21,888 bases of DNA from Saccoglossus kowalevskii (GCF_000003605.2 NW_003107089.1:1666148-1688035), one strand, 5' to 3'. Shown: positions 1 to 8,900, counted from the stretch's first letter. The notes: generated by a model from the sequence alone, not told the origin. Made by a program: numbers and translations.

Positions 1-351
1 TCTGAGTGCATACTTTGAGGTATCCTCGTAATAACCTTATTATTATACATCTTTTCACTCCAAGGATACACCATTGGGAATGCCGAAATCCAAAATGTTT
101 AGAACAGAATCAGCGAACTTCTTTGTGTGGAGTCCGGTAAAACTCTGGTGGCAGCCATGTTTGTTTTTATTATTAGAGGACGCTTACCCGCGTAATCATT
201 CCATATTTGGAATTCGATTTTTCCTAATAGGGTAGGATGAAAATACCGGCCCCGCAAAATACAGCAAACCTACGGTACGCTGTAACTTGTGGCGTTACGG
301 TGACAGATGTATAATAATATCAATAAATGCTACTCTGTCTTTGCAAAGATC
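1..351. other. No feature seen
   Basis: I see no credible exon or repeat before the inverted-repeat element. The last bases (341-352) form the 12-mer TTGCAAAGATCA, which recurs with one change at 389-400. Confidence 0.4.
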
Positions 352-714
352 ATTGGGTTAATTGTGTGCTAAGACGAAAACTTGGTTATTGCAAAGGTCA
401 CTTATTTTTACCATCAATATGACTCATAACAGTGCGTTGAAACATAATCCAGAAGTGCACAACGTTTACTAAATGCCTGACTAATTTGTATTGTCAAATT
501 TTATGTGCCTTGGACATGTTGAGAAATGAATAAATCATGACGTAACACCTTGCTTAAACGGCCGATAATTAGCCAATATGATTGAGTTTGATTAGAAGCT
601 GACTTTTATTATAACTGCACAATCGGTGCTGGAGCTCTAATAACTGTTAGGACCAGCTCAAAAAATGACACTGCTAAGATTGACCTTTTCGTCTTAGCAC
701 ACAATTAACCCAAT
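352..714. mobile_element. MITE-like element with 29-bp perfect terminal inverted repeats
   Basis: The left arm 352-380 starts ATTGGGTTAATTGTGTGC and ends GACGAAAA. Its exact reverse complement is at 686-714. The 363-bp body has no coding frame, as expected of a non-autonomous DNA transposon (MITE). Just inside the arms, GGTCA appears on both sides, but the left side carries about 15 extra bases, so the inner symmetry is disturbed. I could not find a direct target-site duplication: the left flank ends AGATC and the right flank begins CCCTG. TTAA is embedded in both arms at mirror positions, but symmetry continues six bases further out, so a simple TTAA duplication does not explain the ends. 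An old inverted duplication is an alternative. The symmetry is seen directly; the MITE label is inference. Confidence 0.65.
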
Positions 715-1380
715 CCCTGTCACGGCACTTTGATTGTGATAGTGTCTGGGGATGGTGATTTGTTCACTGTCCTGGACTACTCAAATGATGTACATGACTC
801 CCTAATGACGAAATGAAATCAATGTGATATATAAGCACCTTTGTATATTCACAGCGACTGTCAATCATTTAGTGTACATTTATGGTCTCGAATGGGGGTG
901 ATTTCATTATTTGCTTTTTATCTTCATGAAACCCATTCCTTCAACAAAAAAAATGGGTAAGCTAGTCGTCACTGAATACAGAATCACCGACCCGTCTAAG
1001 CTGAAGAAATTTACCATTCTCTAAAGATAAGCACCGTGTTGGCTGGTTCTCCACGCAATATTGGTGATGAAGAGTCTTTTGCTCCGTAAAAAATTGTATT
1101 TTGAATAATTAAGATATGCATGTTAAACATTCATTTCATTGAGTGTATGAGCAGCCGTACGCAGACATCGAACACATCTGCTTTTGATGTGTATATTTCG
1201 GTGGCTAAATGTCTTTTGGTGTTACCAGCCATGCGTAATACAATATTTAACTATCAATTCAAATGTGCTCTGTTATTGCAACTAGATTTCCCTGAATTTA
1301 CGGGTAGCATCTGTTATTAACGTTAATAAATAATGTTTAACCTGTCCTTTGGTGTCTCCTAAAAATACTCTCCTGAAATA
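715..1380. other. No confident gene
   Basis: An ATG frame at 1120-1320 encodes 66 residues without recognisable motifs. That length is expected by chance in this composition, and I do not call it a gene. Nothing else stands out. Confidence 0.3.
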
Positions 1381-1381
1381 G

Positions 1382-1521
1382 GACTTTGTTGGGAGGGGGC
1401 ACGTCGAGTCGAAGAATTCTTAGCAAGTGCCGAGACACCCAGGCAACAACCACGTGGGTACATCTAGCCAATAAGAGCACGCTTTGCGGTGACTGCAGCA
1501 CCACTTTGACCGTCGGAATTG
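1382..1521 (+). CDS. Candidate internal exon, unknown product
   Basis: I do not recognise the product. A pyrimidine-rich tract ending ...CTGAAATAG precedes 1382. From there one frame stays open (Thr-Leu-Leu-Gly-Gly-Gly...) to a donor-like GTAAAT at 1522. The stretch is more GC-rich than its surroundings. The donor interrupts a codon after its first base (phase 1), which matches the phase needed by the next candidate exon at 1680. The intervening 158 bp would be a small intron. The peptide contains three cysteines (CRD, CGDC) and no membrane segment. No start codon is present, so an upstream exon would be needed. Unspliced, the frame simply continues to a stop at 1601, so chance openness is a real alternative. 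Confidence 0.2.
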
Positions 1522-1679
1522 GTAAATACGTACGTTCTACGTCGCTTGGTCACATGATAGTCGAGGTGCAAGGAGATTGGACTAGAAGCCTGAATCCCTA
1601 ACACATACATAAATGTTGCTATACCATACTATAATATACTTAATTTCCACTTAGATTTTTTTTGCCTATTTTCGCTAAG

Positions 1680-1909
1680 TGAAAATCATAAAATCTGGTG
1701 AAAAAACAATTTTTTCCTACGTTTCACATTTAACTCATCAAAATTCAGAGAAAATAAATGTCAAACAAAACATCAAAAATGTCTTTACAACGAACATTAT
1801 TGCCAGCTTAGATAAAGTATTTTACAGTAGTGCCCACTTCAAATCGCCCTACTATTTCAAAGTACTGGTGACTACTCTGCGGAAACCGCCACGTAAAGAA
1901 AAACTGTAA
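1680..1909 (+). CDS. Candidate terminal exon, lysine-rich C-terminus, unknown product
   Basis: The acceptor is strong: a T-run and pyrimidine tract at about 1655-1676 ends in CTAAG at 1679. The exon would then read in phase 1 (TG completing a codon, then AAA ATC ATA AAA). About 76 codons follow to a TAA at 1907-1909. The peptide is basic and ends RKPPRKEKL, with no cysteine and no clear domain. It joins in frame with the candidate exon at 1382-1521. No canonical AATAAA follows closely; an ATTAAA lies near 1971. Composition is balanced, which favours coding, but I cannot assign a family and a chance frame is possible. Confidence 0.22.
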
Positions 1910-1984
1910 TAATTACATATTACAGTAAACAATTAGTCATCACTTGGACAATGTAATTGTCGAAAACAACATTAAAACATAAAA

Positions 1985-2032
1985 CACGTGACGTGGTTAA
2001 GAATTACGTCATTTACGTCAGCTAAAATATAG
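1985..2032 (+). promoter_or_regulatory. Promoter-like cluster: E-box, tandem CRE-like sites, TATA-like stretch
   Basis: CACGTG (1985-1990) overlaps a TGACGTG. Two copies of TTACGTCA follow at 2004-2011 and 2013-2020, nine bases apart. The AT-rich TAAAATATAG at 2023-2032 sits 26-35 bases before the ATG at 2058. Known binders of such motifs are bHLH factors (CACGTG) and CREB/ATF bZIP factors (ACGTCA). The order and spacing look like a compact core promoter. That it is active is inference. Confidence 0.35.
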
Positions 2033-2057
2033 TGTTTTACAGTAATAGAAATTCAAG

Positions 2058-2183
2058 ATGGCCACCAAATATTACATGAAATTGTATAACGGACCACAAT
2101 TTCTGTGCGTTATAGTGGAACGCATTAAAATGCGTCTTTCCTTTAAAATAATCGCGCCCTCTAGTAGCAATGCGCTTCTATGA
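2058..2183 (+). CDS. Small ORF, 41 residues, in good initiation context
   Basis: The ATG lies in AAGATGG (A at -3, G at +4), a favourable animal start context; CAAGATGGC also resembles a YY1-type initiator element. An in-frame TAG lies four codons upstream, so the start is well bounded. The product begins MATKYYMKLYNGPQF, is followed by a mildly hydrophobic stretch (LCVIV) and a basic segment (ERIKMRLSFK), and ends SNALL. I recognise no family. The CRE/E-box/TATA-like cluster directly upstream is the main reason to take it seriously. It could be a micropeptide, an upstream ORF, the first exon of a longer gene (no good donor seen inside), or chance. Confidence 0.28.
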   Translation: MATKYYMKLYNGPQFLCVIVERIKMRLSFKIIAPSSSNALL

Positions 2184-2400
2184 CGCAAAACTTCGTGACA
2201 CGAAAACTGTTTTAGCATCGGATAACATTTCGATCTGTAGGCGTCCGCCAATGACACGTGACGAGTATGCGCTTACAAATTTATTATATGTGATAAACCA
2301 CTGCAACAGCAAATGCATTCCCTCTCGATCTATGCGTTCTGCAAGTCGGGATCTTTTATAATTTTATTATGGCTCAGCCAGTGCTGTACATGCTACGACC

Positions 2401-2502
2401 ATGGCCGCGTCTAGTGCGATGAATGCATTTAAGGAATTGATTCGTTGGGTAGTTTTGACATTTTTATCTTTCATTTTCATGAGATTCGATCTTGATTTTT
2501 AA
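2401..2502 (+). CDS. Small ORF, 33 residues, near-ideal Kozak, single hydrophobic helix
   Basis: ACCATGGCC is a textbook Kozak context. The frame reads MAASSAMNAFKELIRW, then a hydrophobic run (VVLTFLSFIF) and a short tail ending DLDF before TAA. This is the layout of a tail-anchored or single-pass micropeptide. It could instead be the first exon of a longer protein, with a weak donor GTAGTT right after the Trp codon at 2448. A second overlapping ATG at 2370 opens only 17 codons in another frame. The T-rich codons of the hydrophobic part may just reflect AT-rich DNA. No family is recognised. Confidence 0.25.
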   Translation: MAASSAMNAFKELIRWVVLTFLSFIFMRFDLDF

Positions 2503-3720
2503 TAACTTTGTTTATATTTGTTTTCTTTTTTGCAATTTATATCTCGATATTGTCTTGTCTGTTTTGTCCCATCTCAACGAAAGAGGTTTTACGTATTTAC
2601 CAATGCAGTTATCGTAATTAAAATTAAAAGACTAGATCATTAAACATGTATATTGAATAATCCTTGTTATTACTTCGTTTTATTCTTGTGGATTTCATCA
2701 TTCTACTTTTTATTTTTAACAGCATTCACAGACTTGATGTCCTCGTACTTGCTGCAATGTAACATCTGCCATTACTCGTAATATTGGTAAAACTACGGGA
2801 ACGGACAAACGCGCCTGCTTATGCATTAAATAGAATTGAAAACTTGTAATTTTCAGGCTTGTTGTGGGCACTCATTGTACCTCACACTAGTCTGAGATTG
2901 TACACGCTATGTTTGTCCTCTATCTCTGGTTTCCGTTGTAGTTTGTGACTTAAGAGTATAAACTGTAGCTACGGTAACGTTCGGAGCTCGGAAGTTTCGT
3001 TCGGCGTGTTTTGATATGTATTGTTAGCAATGCATATGATTTTTGTTCAGTACGGGTTTGTACAACTTAACTGTTTTATGACCATATAAATAAATTAAAT
3101 AACAGCTGTATTTTGTTTTACAATCAGAGCAAATATCCCCTTACATACGCGAAGCAACTGTCGCGTATCGACATGAGGCGCCATCGTGACGCAGTTGCAG
3201 ATAAGACATATATTACGAACTGAACTAATTTGAAGACTGCTAATATTTTAGGGCATCATTTTGTTGGAAAAAAATTGAACGATTCCTGAAATCAGATTGC
3301 ATTAATACACTCGGCAATTACTATCACAAGTTAGTATGTCACGTTCGCATTGTAGAGGCGCCAACATATACTAACAGCTTATTAAGACTCCCAGCGATGA
3401 TATTTGAGATGATGATCGCCCCCACACAGATGAACGATTCTTCGTGCATTGATTCAAATTAAGACGTTATGTAAATATAACGTATCGACGAAATCGATGA
3501 CAGAGGCCATCAGATTAGGTGATTGGGATATAACGTATATCATTAGATGCTTTTAGCTGCCATGGTGTTAATTGACGGGGTCATGTTTATGTTACGTGTA
3601 TTATTTTGATATTTCGGTTTTTTTGTTGTAATCGTGTATACGAATGTATTGTTGGTTACGTTGACTTTATTGCCGTTTTTTGTTCCATCATTTATTACTT
3701 TGGGGCTTTTTTTCTGCTGA
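2503..3720. other. No confident gene
   Basis: AT-rich DNA with T-runs. GGCGCC hexamers occur near 3179 and 3357, and small palindromes around ATAACGT near 3464-3484. No exon with convincing splice sites was seen. Confidence 0.3.
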
Positions 3721-3731
3721 CCCCCCCCCCC
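3721..3731. repeat. Poly-C run (11 C)
   Basis: An uninterrupted run of eleven C. Runs like this are slippage-prone and often mis-sequenced, and the run sits inside a T-rich open frame (3606-3854) that I do not call coding. Confidence 0.9.
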
Positions 3732-5540
3732 TATGTCAAGGTTGAACAAACAACGAATATTTTACTGTGTTTCATAATCTTCTTATTTGTCCTTCTCCGA
3801 TCAGAATGGTATGTAAAACGTTCGCAACGTTCGGATCATATTTCAGAAATATAAAACCAGACAAGGCAGTTAAGCAATAGTGCAACCGAAATGGGACATC
3901 TGGTTGTGATTGCTCAATTAGTTGATTTGGTGTACATTTCGCAATAAGGTAAATTTAACTACGGCTTTGATTACGTCATATGCACTGGGTCCCACGGATG
4001 GTGTAAGATAAGTAACGTTGTCCGATACGCACATTTAATCGATTTTACGTTTTTTTTTATGTTAACCCGTTATTTAAAGGAATGTCTACGCCACAGCGAA
4101 TAATTGTTCTGATCTTACAATTACACGGTAGTCATTAAAACATCCGCATTGGGTACTATTACATGACAAAATATGTCTACTACACCGGCTACGTTTAGAA
4201 ATAGTAGTTCATTAGAGATTGATGAGTGCTCGTAGAATTCCTTCAAATTTTTAAATTGGCATACTGCACAAGACCACTGAATCCCCGATGATATGGCATT
4301 AGTTTAGGCATCTATCATTTTAACTTTATAAAGTTGAGTGCCTGTTACATGGTAATCAATGCATAATGTGGTCAATATCAATTTTAGGCAAAATCAAAAC
4401 AGGCGAAAGACGAAGTAGCAACCCTAAAACTTGCAGCGATCGATTTTTGTTATTAGCAAGATCAATCGTTAAAACCGACATTGAAAACCGTTTGGATGGT
4501 ATTGGAGTAAATACGTCACCATAAATCAAATAACTTATTGTGACGTGAATTCTACATTTCAGAAAAACAATAGTACAATTTAGGTAGGTCATTGAAATCA
4601 CAGGGTATATATATATCTGATGATTTGAGTATCAAGAAAAGTGTACTTTAAGAACTGACTATATTAGATAGACGATGTGTATCGTAATTGAAAAATTAAA
4701 TAATATATGAAATCGTCTTATCAATGAAGTTATTTTTCAGATATTTATATGGATCGTATTTGACATCACCGAGATTAAAATAGCTTAAAAAACTCTCATG
4801 AGAATGAATAACGCGCGCAAAATAGTTACTTACATATAGTTAACAATCAATATATAGTTATAAATTTCATCAAACCTAAAATGTCGACCAAGAGCGCGTA
4901 TCAGGAACGCTTGTTGAGCATGCGTTCAACTGCATAGCGCCAAGGCGTCACGCAACGTGGCGTTATTTGCGTAAAAGAACTTGTAATCAACATTTGCGAC
5001 GACACTGAAACTAGCGAGGAGATAACTGATTCCCCGGCAGACAATTGTTATTTGTTTCCATTGCTTGACGTACGTCACTCAATGACACTTTTGTCAATCT
5101 ATTAAGCATAGTGGTTTAACATTGTAGACTGGACGACATTTGGTGTGAACATAACTGCCGTTACTATGATTTATATGTTTAAATACTCATATACATATTG
5201 ATATTACAAATATAAAATAATGTTCATTACGTCATAAGTAAATACACGTATTTAGCGACATATTTTTAAGTACCTCCTCATTTCTCGGTAAGTGTTTACC
5301 GATATGTACCAGCCTGTACGTATATATGGCGGCCGTAATCTCATTCGCGCACCAGTCGCTGAGCCCTATTTTTATTCACAACATAGTCGATGATGCTGTG
5401 ATTGTGTGACAGCGCCCGATCCCTTAAGACGAACCTATTAGACTATAATTAGGCGCCGGCAAAGGTTATTTGACAGGTTATATGCGTTTAATTGTTTCCA
5501 CAATATGTGAATATTTTGATTCATTCCGTTATTCGTCTGT
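3732..5540. other. No confident gene
   Basis: Mostly AT-rich with scattered ACGTCA motifs (about 3974, 4513, 5071, 5229). A small dyad TCGGTAA/TTACCGA lies at about 5286-5302. ATGGCGGCC at 5326 opens a 27-codon frame in weak upstream context. I call nothing here. Confidence 0.3.
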
Positions 5541-5614
5541 TCTATTCTATTCTATTCTATTCTATTCTATTCTATTCTATTCTATTCTATTCTATTCTAT
5601 TCTATTCTATTCTA
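5541..5614. repeat. Perfect pentanucleotide microsatellite (TCTAT)n
   Basis: Almost fifteen uninterrupted copies of TCTAT, with no substitution. Perfection implies recent expansion and likely length polymorphism. The hydrophobic frame reading through it (FYSIL repeats) is an artefact of the repeat. Confidence 0.97.
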
Positions 5615-6480
5615 ATGTTAGCTTACGTACGCACAATTCACGTGACAAACGATTAATATTTAGTATACAGATCGAAGGTTAAAGTTGACCCACATTATGT
5701 CCACTTATAGTCGTTATACGTCTAATTTACGACCACAACTGTTTGTGTTCGAGCTTCCGGTTCCGGTAAAATCACTCGAGTAATGACGCTTATGTTTGAG
5801 AGGAAGCATACATCGCGTCGCGTTTGTTTGACAGCATATCAACATAGGTTGACGGACTCGGGAGTTTCCGAAACAAAACAGGCGATATATTTTGAACATA
5901 AATGTCGCTTCAGTGTCAAGAAGTGTTACCATTACTTAAATGCCGAGTATAAAAAGCCGAGTGATGTTTGAGTTGTGGAATAAATTTGAGAATTGTTCAA
6001 TAAGAATCTGCATTTTTCATGCCATTGTTTATTTTTAAATGTATCGCTTAAATCGAGAGGTTTCAAATAAAATTGGCTAGGCCATTACGAGCCCAATAGT
6101 ACCGCTATCTGCGTTGTAAACATCGAGTGGAGCTATAATGAATACGACTGATTGCATGTTCAGGTGAACATTATTCTGCTTCTGGTTGGACGTGATGAAT
6201 CAACGAATTGAAAATTCCGTGATCGACTTGCAAAAACAACACTTATAAACTTTTTTCAAGTAAGTCAGATTCACACTGCATTATTGATGTTTCAGTTCAA
6301 ACACCGCCATGACTCGTCATGGCGATTACGTAATCAGGTTTCTTCTTCCTTGCAATCATCAGTGATTAAATTTAACGATTGTTTTATTTATGTTTTATTT
6401 ATTGATCGTTGCTGCACAGTAGCTACGCTGTTTAACGGACCCGTAAAACAACCAACTGTCCAGAAGGCATAGTAATAAAC
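5615..6480. other. No confident gene
   Basis: Two opposite-strand open frames overlap at 5714-5971 and neither shows a motif or good splice sites. AATAAA-type hexamers occur near 5980 and 6067. The palindrome at 6305-6324 is listed separately. Confidence 0.3.
6305..6324. other. Perfect 9-bp-arm palindrome with AP-1/CRE-like core
   Basis: CGCCATGAC, two bases, then GTCATGGCG form a perfect dyad. Its centre, TGACTCGTCA, resembles a bZIP dimer site with a two-base spacer. It may be a protein-binding dyad or a chance palindrome. Confidence 0.5.
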
Positions 6481-7092
6481 TACGAAAGCATTGGGTATCC
6501 ACTATCGCGGTATTCGTGAGGCAGTGCAAGTGAAATCTCCGCGGGTGACATACGAGACATATGTAAAACACGCGATGTGGCGACACCAAATGCATATTAT
6601 ATTACATCACATTGAATCAAACCAATCGCAAAATAAACACTTCTCCCGCGTGAAATCGATCGCAACTGAATGTTTCTCCGTTGTTTATATTGAAAATAGA
6701 CCGAATAGCGGGCCCTGTCCGATTTCACCGTCTGTTCGATTCTCTGTTTGTTTTCATGGCGTATATACAGTGACAAGTTAGTGATGCGATGCGAGCGCGC
6801 CACCTTGTTTTTTTTTTTCAAATTGACGCGCGTGTAATGAGAGATCATATACAACGACGGCGGTCGAGAGGATCTGCGCAAGGCGTTACCATTCGTGACC
6901 CAACACTGTCATTGCGTACACACACCACGCCAGTGTCCTCGATGAAGTAAACACCACACATTTGTACCTCACCGAATCTCGTTGCCTATGTTGTGATTGG
7001 TCTCCTTTCATTATTGCTTCGAGTAGGTTGAAACCATTGGTAGGATTTAAGTTGTGGAACTTCAATAGAACGCTGATTATGGTTTCTTCGTC
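6481..7092 (+). promoter_or_regulatory. CpG-rich leader/promoter region of the signal-peptide exon
   Basis: CpG is dense from about 6490 to 6930 (clusters such as GCGAGCGCGCC and ACGACGGCGG). Reading frames stay open on both strands mainly because stops are fewer in GC-richer DNA. An inverted CCAAT box (GATTGG) lies near 6996. No convincing TATA lies close to the ATG at 7093. A 5' UTR plus promoter is inferred from position; the transcription start cannot be placed. Confidence 0.35.
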
Positions 7093-7156
7093 ATGGATCT
7101 TTTTAAAGTGGCTTTTATCGCGTGCTTTATATTAATAGTTGCTGTCACAGTTAACG
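7093..7156 (+). CDS. First coding exon: signal peptide of a secreted or membrane protein
   Basis: The ATG is in good context (GTCATGG, G at -3 and +4), with an in-frame TAG at 7066-7068. The frame reads MDLFKVAF, then an uninterrupted hydrophobic core (IACFILIVAV), then TVN: a short N-region with one Lys, an h-region and a polar end, the classic signal-peptide layout. Immediately after the first base of the next codon comes GTAAGT (7157-7162), a consensus splice donor. A signal-peptide exon ending in phase 1 is a very common design for extracellular and receptor genes built from phase 1-1 modules. The rest of the protein must lie downstream on the + strand. The open frame at 7681 and the terminal exon at 15318 are both phase-compatible. 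The product is otherwise unknown. Confidence 0.6.
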
Positions 7157-7239
7157 GTAAGTGCCAACACACCAATATTTAATCGCCCGCCGTTTGTAAG
7201 CACTTGCGTTTGGCGTGCATTCGGCACATGAAGCAATTG

Positions 7240-7275
7240 TAGCCAGAATGCTGGGCGAGTGGTTAAAACACTCGC
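7240..7275 (+). repeat. Possible tRNA-derived SINE head (A-box-like, with hairpin)
   Basis: TGGGCGAGTGGTTAAAACAC resembles the D-arm/A-box of Leu- or Ser-type tRNAs, as found at the head of many invertebrate SINEs. GCGAGTG (7255-7261) and CACTCGC (7269-7275) form a perfect 7-bp stem. No B-box (GGTTCGANNCC) follows within 100 bases, so at best this is a fragment. It lies inside the putative first intron. Confidence 0.25.
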
Positions 7276-7680
7276 GGTGGAGTAGATGAATGGTATGTTG
7301 CTTTGATTCTTAGTCTCAGCTGTTGTCACTAGCGTGTTTCGCGTGTTTCAGAAATAACGCAAACCCATGATGTAATACTAGTGTTTCGACTTCGCTAACA
7401 TGAACAGCGGAGCCGGAAAACAACACGCTCACTATTTCACCTTTTCCCGCTTTATTGGTGACTTTATTTCAAAATTAATTAAAAGTCGCGACGCCTTAAA
7501 CCATTTATCGTCGTCAATTCCGTGTTGTTTCGTTTGAGTTAGTAGGCGGTGACAGATTTATGTAAAACTCGTCAACTTTCATTTATGTAATTCCAGTTCT
7601 CATCTATTAAAAATGTGTGTTTTCAAGTTTGGTACCAAAATCTGGTGTATCAAACGGTGGGTGTAATATTCATTATATAG

Positions 7681-8210
7681 CCAACGGCCAATATCGGATT
7701 GATGCCCGGGGGAAGGCTGCTAATTCCGACATGGGAAGGGTTAATTACTGCGTCTGTTTCCACTATGCCGCTGCTAATTGCACACATTCATTTACCAGCA
7801 CCGACCACCAAGTGTTAAACCTTGGACATCGATCGGTGTATTCGTTAGGGGTGCACACGGCCGTTCGATATGCGAACTTTAACGTCAACCGTGGGTGTCC
7901 TCATCACTCCGCGCCAACGGCCATCAGAGCTAAGCCGAACACCTGCGATAGAATGTACTGGCTGAGTATTTTATCAATGGTTACCATCCCATGGTTACCG
8001 CACTTCAAACCGCCGTGTCACAGCCTCTCTTGTCCGACACGCCTCATTGCATACACACTGAAAAACCCAGCATTGGACATAAATGGGGGCATACTGGTAC
8101 GCTGTAACGTGGGACTTTTACATGGTTCTATTCACGACAAGCATGTTAAACAAACACAGACTGAACCAGTGACAATGCCTTGTAGATTAGTACGTATTTA
8201 TATCCAATAG
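7681..8210 (+). CDS. Longest open frame of the window; possible second and last exon of the signal-peptide gene
   Basis: The frame is open from 7611 to the TAG at 8208-8210 (about 197 codons), well beyond what I expect by chance at this base composition. ...TTATATAG ends at 7680, and an acceptor there would leave CC to complete the codon begun by the final G of the 7093 exon, so the two join in frame (Ala-Asn-Gly-Gln-Tyr...). The mature product would have nine cysteines, one N-glycosylation sequon (NCT) and a short hydrophobic patch (SILSMVTIPWLP). No family is recognised. Against coding: only one glutamate in about 176 residues, many His/Asn/Arg, a weak pyrimidine tract at the acceptor, and a second frame open from 7681 to about 7818. 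A decayed coding sequence or GC-rich chance frame is possible. Confidence 0.38.
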
Positions 8211-8218
8211 CAATAGAA

Positions 8219-8243
8219 ACAGGTTTCCTTTTGGGAAACTTGT
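8219..8243. other. Stem-loop just after the 7681-8210 frame
   Basis: ACAGGTTTCC and GGAAACTTGT form a 10-bp stem (one G-T pair) around a 5-base loop, starting nine bases after the TAG. It does not match the histone 3' stem-loop consensus. A 3' UTR structural element is possible if the upstream frame is real. Confidence 0.45.
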
Positions 8244-8707
8244 CAGTATTGATGGGCGGATAGGTATAGAAGTGTTCTTCATTATTGAAACGACGACTGC
8301 TTTCATAGTCAAGAAAAGCAACGAATAATGTGTCCACCGTGTGCAGTATGAACAGATCAATTAGATACGAGTATACCATTGTAATCATTATATCTCACCC
8401 ACTCTTAAAAACAACACTAGTCGAATCAAAATAGGTATTGTCCATTGAGTCGCTTATTAAATTCATCACTGCGCAGTCTCAGACTAATGTACAACGATCC
8501 TACCACGGTGTCAGTTACGACCCAGACCTACTTACCCAATCTGCCATGGGGCTTGCATCGATTCAATATTTGGGTTTGTATTATTGACCATCGTCTACTG
8601 AGCAAATAGGAGTCGGTCGATTCACCGATACTATGCACTAAAACTGCCACGTTTGCCATGACGAAATTTCACCATGCCAAGTAGCCAAACAAATCTGACA
8701 GCAAGTA

Positions 8708-8713
8708 AATAAA
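8708..8713 (+). terminator. AATAAA, possible polyadenylation signal
   Basis: This is the first AATAAA on the + strand downstream of the stop at 8210, which would give a 3' UTR of about 500 bases. AATAAA hexamers are frequent by chance in AT-rich DNA, so this only fits if the gene model is right. Confidence 0.2.
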
Positions 8714-8831
8714 ACATCACACTGCTCTCAAACAGGTTTTACTTTCCACTAATCTGAGTTCTCTGTCGCCTGCATTGTAGCCCTGTATGCTAATAATTCG
8801 AAAGTTAGTGCAAGTACTTGACATTTGGTAT

Positions 8832-8900
8832 GCGCACTTGACACAAACACCAACACGTGATCATTTTCTTTAGCATTCTCTGGCTTTTGGTCAAGTGCGC
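8832..8900. other. 69-nt imperfect hairpin with 11-bp perfect terminal stem
   Basis: GCGCACTTGAC (8832-8842) is the exact reverse complement of GTCAAGTGCGC (8890-8900). After a one-base bulge the stem continues with CAAA/TTTG and, past a small internal loop, CCA/TGG. Size and shape resemble a miRNA precursor, but the flanks do not extend the stem. A strong splice-acceptor-like tract (TTTTCTTTAG, to 8873) falls in the loop, so an exon or fossil transposon is also possible. Confidence 0.4.

Noticed and set aside
3606-3854. 82-codon hydrophobic frame, two membrane-like stretches
   Set aside because: Generated by T-rich DNA and the poly-C run; no ATG at its start, no splice support, and the opposite strand is equally open.
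5470-5682. 70-codon frame with FYSIL repeats
   Set aside because: It is a translation of the TCTAT microsatellite.
6491-6881. Overlapping 94-96-codon frames on both strands
   Set aside because: Openness follows from GC- and CpG-richness; neither shows splice sites or motifs, and the region better fits a promoter or leader.
7613-7680. FGTKIW in another frame, reminiscent of the KYGIK(I/V)W stretch of piggyBac transposases
   Set aside because: The match is only a few residues, the frame stops after 17 codons, and no neighbouring piggyBac motifs (DNFYTS, GTxRxNR) appear.
8146-8388. Minus-strand 80-codon ATG frame
   Set aside because: It overlaps the longer + strand frame, ends without a polyadenylation signal that I can place, and has no recognised domain.
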